A stretch of 64,000 nucleotides of DNA from contig NZ_CP079737.1 of assembly GCF_019916025.1 (NCBI RefSeq), positions 2,666,001 through 2,730,000 of the forward strand, read 5' to 3'. Origin of the DNA: Paraclostridium bifermentans (GTDB taxonomy: Bacteria; Bacillota; Clostridia; Peptostreptococcales; Peptostreptococcaceae). Below the pieces are notes generated by a model. The model was not told where the DNA came from. It was given only the letters and a program-made list of their open reading frames with translations, and ran no database searches. The position numbers and the translations under genes were made by a program. Shown here piece by piece: positions 17,148 to 26,033 of the stretch (positions are counted from its first letter, which is position 1; the number at the start of each line of letters is the position of its first letter).

Positions 17148-19765
17148 CTATTTTCTTGTAACTTTTATACCTGTCATGTGGTCATTTAAGTTATGTTTTT
17201 CTATAGTTTCATCATCAACTCTATTTATGTTTAAAGCTAAAGTTTCTGATTTTATATATTCAGAGTATTCATTTATAGCATTTGCTATTTCATCATCTGA
17301 ACAATAATCAATATCTATATTATCTAAAACATCAAAGTCACTAGATTTTCTTAATTGTTGAACTTTAGATATAAATTCTCTAGCATATCCTTCATTTATT
17401 AAAGTCTCATTTAAAGTTGTATCTAATATTACAAATAGGTTGTTTTCCATAGTAACATTAAACCCTTCTTTAGCTGATATATTTATTAATACATGATCTT
17501 TATTAAACTCAAATTCTTCTCCGTCTATATCTACACTTATAGACTCTCCAGCTTCTAGCTTAGGTACAACTTCACTTGCATCAAGTTTATTTAATGCTCC
17601 AGCAAAGAATTTCATCTTAGCTCCAAGCACAGGTCCTAAAACTTTGAAGTTTGGTTTTAATGTAAAGTTCATATATTCTCCTAAATCTTTAGCAAATACA
17701 ACTTCTTTAACATTAAGTTCTTCTTTTATTAAGTCAACAACATCACTTATAGTACCTTCATATTTTCCATCTACTAATACTTTTTGTATAGGTTGACGAA
17801 CTTTTATTCTAGTAGCTTCTCTTGATGCTCTTCCTAATGTAACTAAGTTTTTAACTAAATCCATTTTTTCTTCTAGGTTATTATCTATTAAATCTAAATT
17901 AGCTTTAGGATAAGTAGCTAAGTGAACTGAAGTTTCATTAGTTAAATTTCTATATATTTCTTCTGCTATAAATGGTGTAAATGGAGCTATTAACTTGCAA
18001 AGCTCTGTTAATATCTCGTAAGTTGTATTATAAACTGACTTTTTATCTTCTGTTAATTCAGTAGCCCAGAATCTTCTTCTTGAACGTCTTATATACCAGT
18101 TAGATAAATCTTCATTTATAAATTCTTGAACCATTCTAACAGTTTTATTTAATTCAAATATTTCTAAGTTTTCTTCTACTTCTTTCTTTAAGTTGTTAAA
18201 CTTAGATAATATCCATCTGTCTAATTCTGGTCTATCTTTATATTCAACGAAGAACTCTGATGGATTTATATTATCTGTATTTGCATATAATGTGAAGAAG
18301 TTATATACATTTTTCATAGTTCCTAAGAATTTACTTTGAACTTCTTTTAATCCATCTACATCAAATCTTGTTGGAGTCCATGGTGGAGATACATATAGTA
18401 AATACCATCTTAATGCATCTGCTCCATATTGATCAAATAATTCAAAAGGATTTACTGTATTTCCTCTTGATTTACTCATTTTCTTACCTTCTTTATCAAG
18501 TACTAAGTCATTAACTAAAACTCTCTTATATGGAGCTTTACCTGTAACGAAAGTAGATATAGCAAGTAATGAGTAGAACCATCCTCTAGTTTGATCTATA
18601 CCTTCACATATAAAATCTGCTGGGAATAAATCATCAAAGTTTTCTTTATTTTCAAATGGGTAGTGATGTTGTGCAAATGGCATAGAACCACTGTCAAACC
18701 AACAGTCTATAACTTCTGTTACTCTAGTCATAGTGCCTCCACACTTCTCGCACTTAAAGTGTATATCATCTACATATGGTCTGTGTAATTCTATAGTTTT
18801 TGGATCTATATCTTCTATAGCTTTATTAGCAAGCTCTTCTCTTGATCCTACAGATTCTTTATGACCGCATTCACACTTCCATACATTTAATGGTGTTCCC
18901 CAGTATCTACTTCTAGATATTGCCCAGTCATTTAAATTTTCTAACCAGTTACCAAATCTTCCTTCTCCTACGAAACCTGGATACCATTCAACAGTTTTAT
19001 TATTTGCTATTAATTGATCTTTTAGCTTAGTCATTTCTATATACCAGCTTGGTTTTGCATAGTATAAAAGTGGAGTTTGGCATCTCCAGCAGTGAGGATA
19101 GTTATGAGCTACCTTTTCTTTGCTGAATAATTTATTTTCTCCGTGTAACCATTTTATAATTTCAACGTCTACACCATCTTCCATTACAAATTTGCCTTCC
19201 CATGGAGTAGTTGTAAACTTACCTGCTTCTGAAACTGGTTGTAACACTGGTAAATCGTATTTTCTTCCTAAATTGTAGTCATCTTCACCAAATGCTGGTG
19301 CTGTATGAACTATTCCTGTACCATCTTCTGTTGTTACATAGTCACCTAAAGTAACAAAGAATGCTTTTTTATCTGCTTCAACAAATGGCATTAATTGTTC
19401 ATATTCAACGAACTCTAAATCCTTACCTTTTAATTCTTCTATAATTTCATAATCTTCTCCTAAAACTTTATTAGCTAAAGCTTTAGCAACATAGTATATT
19501 TCGTCATTTTGCTTAACTTTTATATAGTCTATTTCAGCACCTACTGTTAAAGCAACATTTGATGGTAATGTCCAAGGAGTTGTTGTCCATGCTAAGAAAT
19601 ATTCATCAGCATCTTTTCTCTTGAACTTAGCTATTACTGTATTATTTTTTATTTCTTTATATCCTTGTGCAACCTCATGAGATGCAAGACCTGTTCCACA
19701 TCTTGGACAGTATGGAAGTATTTTATGACCTTCATATACGTATCCTTCTTTGTTGAACTTATCTA
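17148..19765 (-). CDS. ileS: Isoleucyl-tRNA synthetase, 3' exon
   Basis: The second exon encodes residues 164-1035, starting LDKFNKEGYVYEG when joined to exon 1 (23094-23583). It carries the editing domain (about 180-520), the KMSKS motif at about 592-596, the anticodon-binding region and cysteine pairs including CPRC and CEKC. Exon lengths 490 + 2618 = 3108 nt give exactly 1036 codons, so splicing restores the frame. The reading frame runs on upstream into intron domain VI, but that start is not the gene's. The size of 1035 residues and the HIGH variant resemble the eukaryote-like IleS type. Confidence 0.96.
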
Positions 19766-19814
19766 ATAGTGATAGGTAAGACTTTGAAGTTATCTCCATC
19801 TTTTCCCCCACCCC
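19766..19814 (-). ncRNA. Group II intron domain VI region and 3' splice site
   Basis: The 49 nt between domain V and exon 2, ending CACTAT. Domain VI should contain the branch-point adenosine; I did not fix which A is bulged. Confidence 0.7.
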
Positions 19815-19848
19815 ACACCGTACGTGAGACTTTCACCTCATACGGCGT
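19815..19848 (-). ncRNA. Group II intron domain V (catalytic)
   Basis: A 34-nt hairpin on the minus strand: ACGCCGTATGAG, a GUGAAAGU-type loop region, then CTCACGTACGGTGT. This is the canonical length and fold, with the catalytic triad near the 5' strand and a GAAA tetraloop. It lies 7 nt after the maturase stop codon. Confidence 0.93.
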
Positions 19849-19855
19849 TCCATCA

Positions 19856-21823
19856 TCAATTAATGTTAATCACAATCGAATTATTTCCGACATTCTCCCT
19901 GTATTTATTTAGTCTTTTTATGAAACTTCTAAAGCGTGATTCTTCTATTAACGGTAATATCTTATTAAGATATTTGTCTATTGTTTCTATTTTAGTTGCA
20001 TGTATTAACTTATGTACATCTTTACTTACTAACATTAAGTTGGCAAATATATCCGTACCTCCTAAGTGTCTAGGTGTTTTGTGATGACATTCCATATCAG
20101 TCACATCCAATGGGTGTCCAGTTAAAGCACAAGCACCCCATTGAGCACTGAATAACGAGATTCTATTATCATTATATTCGGCACTCATTTTATCAATTGG
20201 ATGTTCTATAATATACCTTAAGTCATTTGGATTGACACATTCTAGATTCTTATGAATTAGTTCTCTACCTCTTTCACTATAAGGGGTTATCTCATTTTGA
20301 AATCCCATAGGGTTTTTATGAGTAATTCCTCCAATAGGGAATATTGGCATTTTACATACAACAGTTGGTTTATAGTTATATTGTCCATACAACTTTTTAT
20401 AAGTTTCATTGGCAACATACTCATATTTCTTAACTTTTCTACCGTTAATTTTCTTTTTCGTGTGCTTTTTCTTTGTTTTGAATCTATTGTATAGCATTTT
20501 AGATAATTTAAAGTGTATATCTGTCATATCGAGATTTACATGTGTCGCCATCTTATAGTATTCATGTCGACCAAGGATTTTGGAGTTTAGTAAATTTACG
20601 TTTTTAATCGTGGTGTTACGTTGTAACGTTTTGATTTGGTCTTTTAAATCCTTTATCATATTATCTTTCGCTTTAGCAGTCATCCATGAGTTTATTACCC
20701 ACTTATTACCCTTTTGCTTTAGCTTAAATCTTAATCCTAAGAATTCCGAAGAGCCCACCTTTAAATCAGTTATTTTCGACTTATCTGGTGCATAATCTAA
20801 ACCCAATCTTTCCTTTAGCCATTGTGTTACTGCATGATACCATCTAGTTGCTTCATCTTTAGTTTTACAGCAAATTTTAAAATCATCTGCGTATCTAACT
20901 AGGTATCCTTCTTTCAAGCCAGTGTTTCGTAAGGCTCTGAATTTATTAGACTGACCACCTGTTGGCGACAATTTGTAATTACGTTTGGTAGTGATGTTTT
21001 CCCATTGGTTTGTTATCCACCAATCTAATTCATTCAGTACAATATTAGATAGTAAGGGAGATAAAATCCCACCTTGTGGCGTTCCACTAGTAGGATATGT
21101 TATAGTAGTGTTATTCTGTTTGTCAGTTTCCGATATAGGAGCCTTTAAACATTTCTTTATAACTTCTATAAGGTTCTTATCTTGTATTCCAAGCGACCAC
21201 ATTTGTTTTATCAACTTTTCATGGTTCACATTGTCAAAGAATCCTTTTATATCCACATCTACTACGTAGTGATTTTTACCTAGGTTGGCATTACCCATGA
21301 AATCAACGATTGCATGTTCTGCTCTCCTATTTGGTCTAAATCCGTAACTATGTTTATTGAATTTTGCTTCACATATAGGCTCTAGTACTTGTTTTATACA
21401 CTGTTGGACTAGTCTATCTTGAATGCATGGTATACCTAATGGTCTTAGTTTACCATTCGCTTTAGGAATATGTACTCTTCTTACCGACTTAGGTTGATAA
21501 TTTTCTAACATCCTTTTGGTACGGTTAACTAATTCCTCAGTTTCCATTTCTTTTAGATAGTCAATTGTACGTCCATCAGTACCAGCAGTTGTACCCCCTG
21601 TATTAGCTTTTATACTTCTATAAGCTAAAAGTATATTTTCTCGACTTGATATAATATCCATTAAATTATTAAATTTCTTACCATTACCACTTTGGGCATA
21701 TAACTTATCAAAAGTTTCTTGCATCCCATAGTACTCAGTGGCTCTGATTTTACGCTTTATCTTCAAAACATCTTTTTCATTAAAATCTAAATCTAACTTT
21801 TTACTCTTGTTTGAATTCGTCAT
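19856..21823 (-). CDS. ltrA: Group II intron reverse transcriptase / maturase with HNH motif
   Basis: It helps the intron RNA fold and splice and copies it into new DNA sites. In the 655-residue product the reverse-transcriptase domain covers about 60-365, with DIKGFFDNVN at 191-200, TPQGGILSP near 248 and the catalytic YADD at 311-314. The maturase (X) region follows. At about 561-608 is an HNH-type endonuclease motif with CHH at 579-581, GGTD and NLMLVS. The N-terminal pattern resembles the chloroplast-like lineage (uncertain). No frameshift is seen, so splicing and mobility functions may both be active. Confidence 0.95.
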   Translation of the reverse strand: MTNSNKSKKLDLDFNEKDVLKIKRKIRATEYYGMQETFDKLYAQSGNGKKFNNLMDIISSRENILLAYRSIKANTGGTTAGTDGRTIDYLKEMETEELVNRTKRMLENYQPKSVRRVHIPKANGKLRPLGIPCIQDRLVQQCIKQVLEPICEAKFNKHSYGFRPNRRAEHAIVDFMGNANLGKNHYVVDVDIKGFFDNVNHEKLIKQMWSLGIQDKNLIEVIKKCLKAPISETDKQNNTTITYPTSGTPQGGILSPLLSNIVLNELDWWITNQWENITTKRNYKLSPTGGQSNKFRALRNTGLKEGYLVRYADDFKICCKTKDEATRWYHAVTQWLKERLGLDYAPDKSKITDLKVGSSEFLGLRFKLKQKGNKWVINSWMTAKAKDNMIKDLKDQIKTLQRNTTIKNVNLLNSKILGRHEYYKMATHVNLDMTDIHFKLSKMLYNRFKTKKKHTKKKINGRKVKKYEYVANETYKKLYGQYNYKPTVVCKMPIFPIGGITHKNPMGFQNEITPYSERGRELIHKNLECVNPNDLRYIIEHPIDKMSAEYNDNRISLFSAQWGACALTGHPLDVTDMECHHKTPRHLGGTDIFANLMLVSKDVHKLIHATKIETIDKYLNKILPLIEESRFRSFIKRLNKYRENVGNNSIVININ

Positions 21824-22248
21824 TAGTCAGCGTCACGCCCTTTCCTATGATGTATTTAGCGAACTAAATAAATCACAGGGAGGAAGTTCATCTTCTCTTA
21901 GTCTTACTTGTATCTTAAGATACGAACCTAATGTCGTAATTAATTATAATAGTTAAATTACATAAATGATTGTGAGTTTCATCAATCAATGACTTGAGGC
22001 CGTCCCTCCATGGCTTGTTATCCCCACTTCACAGGTACCACGCCTCTACTTTCACCAATGTTAAGATATGTTATATATAAACACTTGATTGAAAATATTT
22101 ATACTTTCCATATCACTAGTTCATAGGAATTAAGTCCTCCCTATCATTGGCTTCCCACGTTCCGATAAATCTATCATTATATAAGGTTAGGACACACCTT
22201 TGACCCTGCTCGTATGATAACCCCTGTAAGGTTAACAGGACATTCATG

Positions 22249-22254
22249 GGATAC
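22249..22254 (-). other. Candidate EBS1 of the intron
   Basis: GUAUCC on the minus strand pairs with the last six nucleotides of exon 1, GGAUAU, with five Watson-Crick pairs and one G-U. It lies about 50 nt 3' of the candidate EBS2, in the expected order within domain I. Confidence 0.6.
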
Positions 22255-22306
22255 ATGTAGAATGACCCACAAGCGATTTAATTAAATCACCTACATTTCT
22301 ATAGGT

Positions 22307-22312
22307 TATGGT
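22307..22312 (-). other. Candidate EBS2 of the intron
   Basis: ACCAUA on the minus strand is perfectly complementary to UAUGGU, the six exon-1 nucleotides just before IBS1. Confidence 0.6.
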
Positions 22313-22739
22313 TCAAGAGTCGTACATTCGGCGTTTCGTCATATTTAATTTTATTAATTCTATCCATGCTTATATATCGTATAACCGTAGATTTACTCTA
22401 TAACCCTCTATTGCATCATACGCCTATAACGTATCAAGGTTGTTCCTACACAACAATCGTAATTAACCTCACAATATTATTTATTTATGCACATTTCTAT
22501 GCATTAAAAGTAAAGAGTTGTACATTCGAGTATTCGTCAGTAATTTCATACCATTCTAATCATAGTTATACATTGACCCCCGGCCTATCACAACTCGACC
22601 ACCTCTGGTTCGCATTTCCGTTGCAGTTATAATAACTACAGTTAGGGTTGTTCTCAGCCGCCTTTAGTGGGCTTCAGACACTTCTGTGCTTAATCATTTC
22701 CATGCCTGCCACAAGTCTCAGGGGAAGCCCTTCGAGGCG

Positions 22740-22955
22740 TTACTCTCTCATTTGACTTCTCGATTTATCAGTTATCGTTAAATTTACTTTACGAAACTGT
22801 TGTTGTTTAGATATTTCGAATATTAATTTATTCTCTATATCCTCGAGTTTTCGCTCTGCTTCTGTAAGATGCCAGTCAAGGTATTCTCCAAGACTGTATT
22901 TCAATACATCACCTAAAGCTAAATCTCTCTGTTTCTTTAGTTCTTCTATTTCCAT
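22740..22955 (-). CDS. Small helical protein encoded near the intron 5' end, unknown function
   Basis: I do not recognise this 71-residue product. It is charged and probably helical (MEIEELKKQRD... and AERKLEDIENKL), with a basic C-terminal part ending SRSQMRE. The ATG at 22955 is chosen because AAAGGAG lies 9 nt upstream; a TTG three codons earlier is too close to that site. GCGUUA (23031-23036) pairs with UAACGC (22737-22742), which includes the stop codon. The gene therefore sits in a loop closed by its own stem, within domain I rather than the usual domain IV. It could also be a chance frame. Confidence 0.55.
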   Translation of the reverse strand: MEIEELKKQRDLALGDVLKYSLGEYLDWHLTEAERKLEDIENKLIFEISKQQQFRKVNLTITDKSRSQMRE

Positions 22956-23093
22956 ATTGTTCAACTCCTTTAGGGTGGTTTTATAACAATATGTTTCCTT
23001 AGAAGGAGATTATTTTATAATCTCAAAATTTAACGCTATAGACTTCGTGTTGTAATTTATTTACAACTTTTCACGTCTATAAACGTGTCACAC

Positions 23094-23583
23094 ATATCCA
23101 CCATACAGACTCGATATAATTATTATCTAAAGTTATATATGGATTATCTAAGTCTATTTCATAAGCCATTCTTTCAGTCATGTCTCTCCATTGTTTTTCA
23201 AATGTGAAAACAGACTCTCTACATTTTTTATTGAATTTGTCTAATCCATAAGCCTCGATTTGTTGCTTATCAGATAAACCTAATTCTTTTTCTACTTGTA
23301 TTTCTACTGGTAATCCATGTGTATCCCATCCAGCTTTTCTTTTTACTTGATATCCATTCATAGTTTTATATCTACAAACAGAGTCTTTTAAAGTTCTAGC
23401 TATAACGTGGTGTATTCCTGGGTTTCCATTTGCAGTTGGAGGCCCTTCATAGAATACAAAACTAGGATCATCTTTTCCTTTTTCTAAAGTTTTTTCTAAC
23501 ATATTTATGTCATTCCAGTAATCAGATACTTTAGCTTCAGCTTCTTTTACAGAAGAATCTACTAACGACTTAAATTTAGCCAT
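23094..23583 (-). CDS. ileS: Isoleucyl-tRNA synthetase, 5' exon
   Basis: The first exon encodes residues 1-163 plus one base of codon 164. It starts MAKFKSLVDSSVKE and carries the class I HIGH-type motif as GNPGIHH (53-59) and the segment KAGWDTHGLPVE. It ends NNYIESVWWI followed by T, which joins TA of exon 2 to give Leu164 and then DKFNKEG, the expected family sequence. Read without splicing it continues into the intron as CVTRL and stops. An isoleucine T-box precedes it. Confidence 0.96.
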
Positions 23584-23618
23584 TAAAATCCACCTTCCTT
23601 TGATTTTATTTTTTACAC

Positions 23619-23862
23619 AAAAAAACCCGTCCCTGGAAAGGGACGAGTTATTACTCGCGTTACCACCCTAATTTTACAAATGTATATAATTAGACTACAT
23701 TTGTAACACTCTTTCAATATAACGGTATTTAACCGGCTCAGCTTAATAGATTTAATCGTTCAGCCTGCAGCTTAGGAGTGATCTTCATTTTTATAAATTT
23801 ATTGGTTCTCAGCTTCTCCAACTCTCTGTAAAACTATCTAAAAACTACTCTCTCCATCATAG
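23619..23862 (-). promoter_or_regulatory. T-box leader, isoleucine specifier, upstream of ileS
   Basis: The T-box core GGTGGTAACGCG lies at about 23657-23668. The terminator AACCCGTCCC/GGGACGAGTT, with the T run, is at 23619-23649. In stem I the context GAAGATCACT gives specifier ATC (Ile) at 23780-23782. The leader fills most of the 347-nt gap between ileS and divIVA. Confidence 0.94.
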
Positions 23863-23894
23863 CATTTATTATAATATTAGTTTATATGTATGAA

Positions 23895-23923
23895 ATTTTA
23901 TAATAAATTGTTCAAATAGTCAA
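23895..23923 (-). promoter_or_regulatory. SigA-type promoter for ileS
   Basis: TTGACT (23918-23923), a 17-nt spacer and TAAAAT (23895-23900) on the minus strand, between divIVA and the T-box. A second TATAAT-like box lies a little downstream. Confidence 0.6.
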
Positions 23924-23930
23924 TATATTT

Positions 23931-24440
23931 TTACTCTAAAGCATCTGATAATTCTTTTTGAAGCTCAGCTATTCTTTGAACTCCATTTTCATCTATGTCT
24001 GAAAAAATATCATCAACACTTCTAATTTCATCTTCTAATAATGATTTAAATTTATTTCTAAATATCTTGAACTCTTTAACTATAGAATCATATTCTTTTC
24101 TTATTTCAATAACTCTATTATTAGCTTGTCCTATTATTTGTCTTGATCTAAGTTCAGCCTCTTCAACTATTATCTTAGCTTTTTTATTTGCAGCACTACA
24201 TGTATCCTCAGCTGCAGTTTGAGCAGTTATAAGTGTTGCCTTTAATGTTTCTTCTATGTTTTCAAACTTACTTACTTGCTCTTGATACATTCTTATTTTG
24301 TCTTTTAATTCCAGGTTTTCTCTATATACGTTTTCGAAGTCTTCTTTTACTAAATCTAAAAATTCATCTACTTCATCTTCTCTATATCCACGTATACCTT
24401 TTTTAAATTCTTTATTTTCAATATCCACTGGAGTTAGCAT
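23931..24440 (-). CDS. divIVA: DivIVA-family cell-pole / septum protein
   Basis: A coiled-coil protein that binds curved membrane at poles and septa. The 169-residue product starts MLTPVDIENKEFKKGIRGYREDEVD, the standard N-terminal lipid-binding domain, followed by coiled coil. It is the last gene of the ylm-type cluster (yggS-sepF-yggT-ylmH-divIVA), normally linked to division. Confidence 0.95.
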   Translation of the reverse strand: MLTPVDIENKEFKKGIRGYREDEVDEFLDLVKEDFENVYRENLELKDKIRMYQEQVSKFENIEETLKATLITAQTAAEDTCSAANKKAKIIVEEAELRSRQIIGQANNRVIEIRKEYDSIVKEFKIFRNKFKSLLEDEIRSVDDIFSDIDENGVQRIAELQKELSDALE

Positions 24441-24452
24441 GTATTCCCCTCC

Positions 24453-25238
24453 CTATATTATTAATTTTGCTTTTAATTTTATTTTTCCTTTTTTACTTAT
24501 ATCTCCTATATCGGCTATTATGACTCTACCTTTACCTCTTACTGATATAAGAGCATCCCGTTCTATTGTTTTTGATGTAGATATTATTTTTTCATAATCA
24601 ACAAAAACTTTTTCTGTATTTATAAGCTTCAAACTTTCTTGTCTAGAAATATTGTATATCCCACTTATCAAACAATCCAATCTTTGTGATGATACAGTTA
24701 ATGATATTTCTTTGTATTTAGGTTTGGAATATGCTATATCATCTTCGGGAATTTCCTTTACCTTAACACTATTTCTAGCAACTTTTTCTAAATTCATAAT
24801 AATAAAATCTGAGATATCTTTACTTACAATAACCTGACAAAAGTTATCATGTATATTTATATCCCCTATTTTTTCTCTTTTTATACCTAGACCCAGTAAA
24901 GAACCTAAATAATCTTTATGCTTTATCTCTTTAAATTTAAAATTGCCCTCTATTTGTAACACTTTTATAGGTGATTGTACATCTTTATATTCCATATAAT
25001 AAGGGAATATAGTAATAACTCTTCTTTCAGCTTCTTCAAAGCCTCCATCAACCCTATATTTTATATCGTCGAAACTATTTAATATTGATATAGAATTTTT
25101 TATTTCATAAGGATTTAGAAAATCAGTATACTTAATATCATAGCTTTTGATACAAGAATATGCTTTATCTATTACCTTAAACATCTTATTTTTTAAATCT
25201 ATATCTTTAATATGATTTGTTAATGATACCTTGTCCAT
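24453..25238 (-). CDS. ylmH: YlmH, S4-domain RNA-binding protein
   Basis: The 261-residue product has an N-terminal YlmH domain and a C-terminal S4 domain (about 185-245, SSQRLDCLISGIYNISRQES). In Bacillus subtilis YlmH has been linked to ribosome quality control together with RqcH, whose gene is also in this window. It lies in its usual place between yggT and divIVA. Confidence 0.92.
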   Translation of the reverse strand: MDKVSLTNHIKDIDLKNKMFKVIDKAYSCIKSYDIKYTDFLNPYEIKNSISILNSFDDIKYRVDGGFEEAERRVITIFPYYMEYKDVQSPIKVLQIEGNFKFKEIKHKDYLGSLLGLGIKREKIGDINIHDNFCQVIVSKDISDFIIMNLEKVARNSVKVKEIPEDDIAYSKPKYKEISLTVSSQRLDCLISGIYNISRQESLKLINTEKVFVDYEKIISTSKTIERDALISVRGKGRVIIADIGDISKKGKIKLKAKLII

Positions 25239-25260
25239 AATTTAACCTACTTCTAATATT

Positions 25261-25530
<270 letters not shown>

Positions 25531-25534
25531 TTAT

Positions 25535-26005
25535 TTATTTATTTTGCCATGGGAAAAAAGCTTTACTTTCTAACTCTTTTTTCATGTTAGCATCTATATC
25601 TACATTATTAGGTGCTAATATAAATATTGCCTTAGATACTTTTTGTATACTTCCATCTAAAACATATACAGCTCCATTCATAAAGTCAAATATAGATTTA
25701 CGAGTAACTGCATCATCTAAATTTTCTAAATTAACTATTACAGCTCTTCTTTGTTTTAATTGATCAGCTATAGATGTAACCTCTTCATATTTCTTTGGTT
25801 CTACTATTACAACTTTCATTTGTCCTGCTGTATGTATATTTACTATTTTATTGCTTTTAGGTTGAGCTATAGATCCAACTCCATTACTTAAATCTTCTGA
25901 TATCTCTACTTCTTCCTCAATCTCTTCTATCTCTTCATCCATAAACTCATCTTCTACTTCATCTGTCATCCAATCTTTTATCTTACCTATGAAACCATTT
26001 CCCAT
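25535..26005 (-). CDS. sepF: Cell-division protein SepF
   Basis: A membrane-binding partner of FtsZ that helps anchor the Z-ring. The product starts MGNGFIGKIKDWM (amphipathic membrane helix), has an acidic linker, and ends with the SepF domain (about 65-150). I place the start at 26005: the GGAGG site is 9 nt upstream, whereas the ATG at 26014 abuts it. That gives 156 residues. No ftsA is seen in the window, so SepF may be a main FtsZ anchor here. Confidence 0.93.
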   Translation of the reverse strand: MGNGFIGKIKDWMTDEVEDEFMDEEIEEIEEEVEISEDLSNGVGSIAQPKSNKIVNIHTAGQMKVVIVEPKKYEEVTSIADQLKQRRAVIVNLENLDDAVTRKSIFDFMNGAVYVLDGSIQKVSKAIFILAPNNVDIDANMKKELESKAFFPWQNK

Positions 26006-26033
26006 TATTAACATCCTCCATTATATATATTGA

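Larger units (their letters stand above)
22200..22580 (-). repeat. Imperfect tandem duplication inside the intron ribozyme, period about 198 nt
   Basis: Two segments align at an offset of 198 nt. The best part is 22291-22341 against 22489-22539, sharing ACATTTCTAT, GTACATTCG and TTCGTCA with scattered differences. Weaker similarity extends to both sides. The right-hand (5' in RNA) copy differs at the bases that form EBS2 and EBS1 in the left-hand copy. Confidence 0.65.
21824..22739 (-). ncRNA. Group II intron ribozyme core, domains I to IV (non-coding part)
   Basis: A 916-nt gene-free stretch between the small intron reading frame and the maturase. It is GC-richer and strongly structured, for example GGGCUUC near 22720 pairs with GAAGCCC near 22675. 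It holds the EBS1 and EBS2 motifs and the repeated segment described below. I have not assigned all domain limits. Confidence 0.85.
19766..23093 (-). mobile_element. Group II intron inserted in ileS
   Basis: A 3328-nt retroelement in the same orientation as ileS. The boundaries follow the group II rule: GUGUG at the 5' end (23093) and ...CUAU at the 3' end (19766). A one-base shift would give the same ligated product. It contains a 34-nt domain V, an intact reverse-transcriptase/maturase gene, a small extra reading frame, and EBS1 and EBS2 motifs complementary to the last 12 nt of exon 1. Removing it restores a 1035-codon ileS. The unspliced message would stop after 168 codons. Confidence 0.95.

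Noticed and set aside
17148-19811. A free-standing 887-residue synthetase starting at 19811
   Set aside because: The first 15 codons come from intron domain VI (MGEKMEITSKSYL...). The real coding part begins at 19765 as ileS exon 2; the apparent start is a by-product of the intron insertion.
21738-21956. Plus-strand frame across the maturase start
   Set aside because: It is antisense to the maturase start and domain IV, with no supporting signal.
22366-22632. Plus-strand 88-codon frame inside the intron
   Set aside because: It runs antisense to the structured ribozyme core and the duplicated segment, has no ribosome-binding site, and resembles no family I know.
22740-22955. Avd-like accessory protein of a diversity-generating retroelement
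   Set aside because: It is a small helical protein next to a reverse transcriptase, but much shorter than Avd (about 120 residues). There is no template/variable repeat pair, and the reverse transcriptase is a standard group II maturase.
23077-23583. A 168-residue truncated IleS as a functional small protein
   Set aside because: The last residues (CVTRL) come from intron sequence. The joined frame with exon 2 is a much better explanation.
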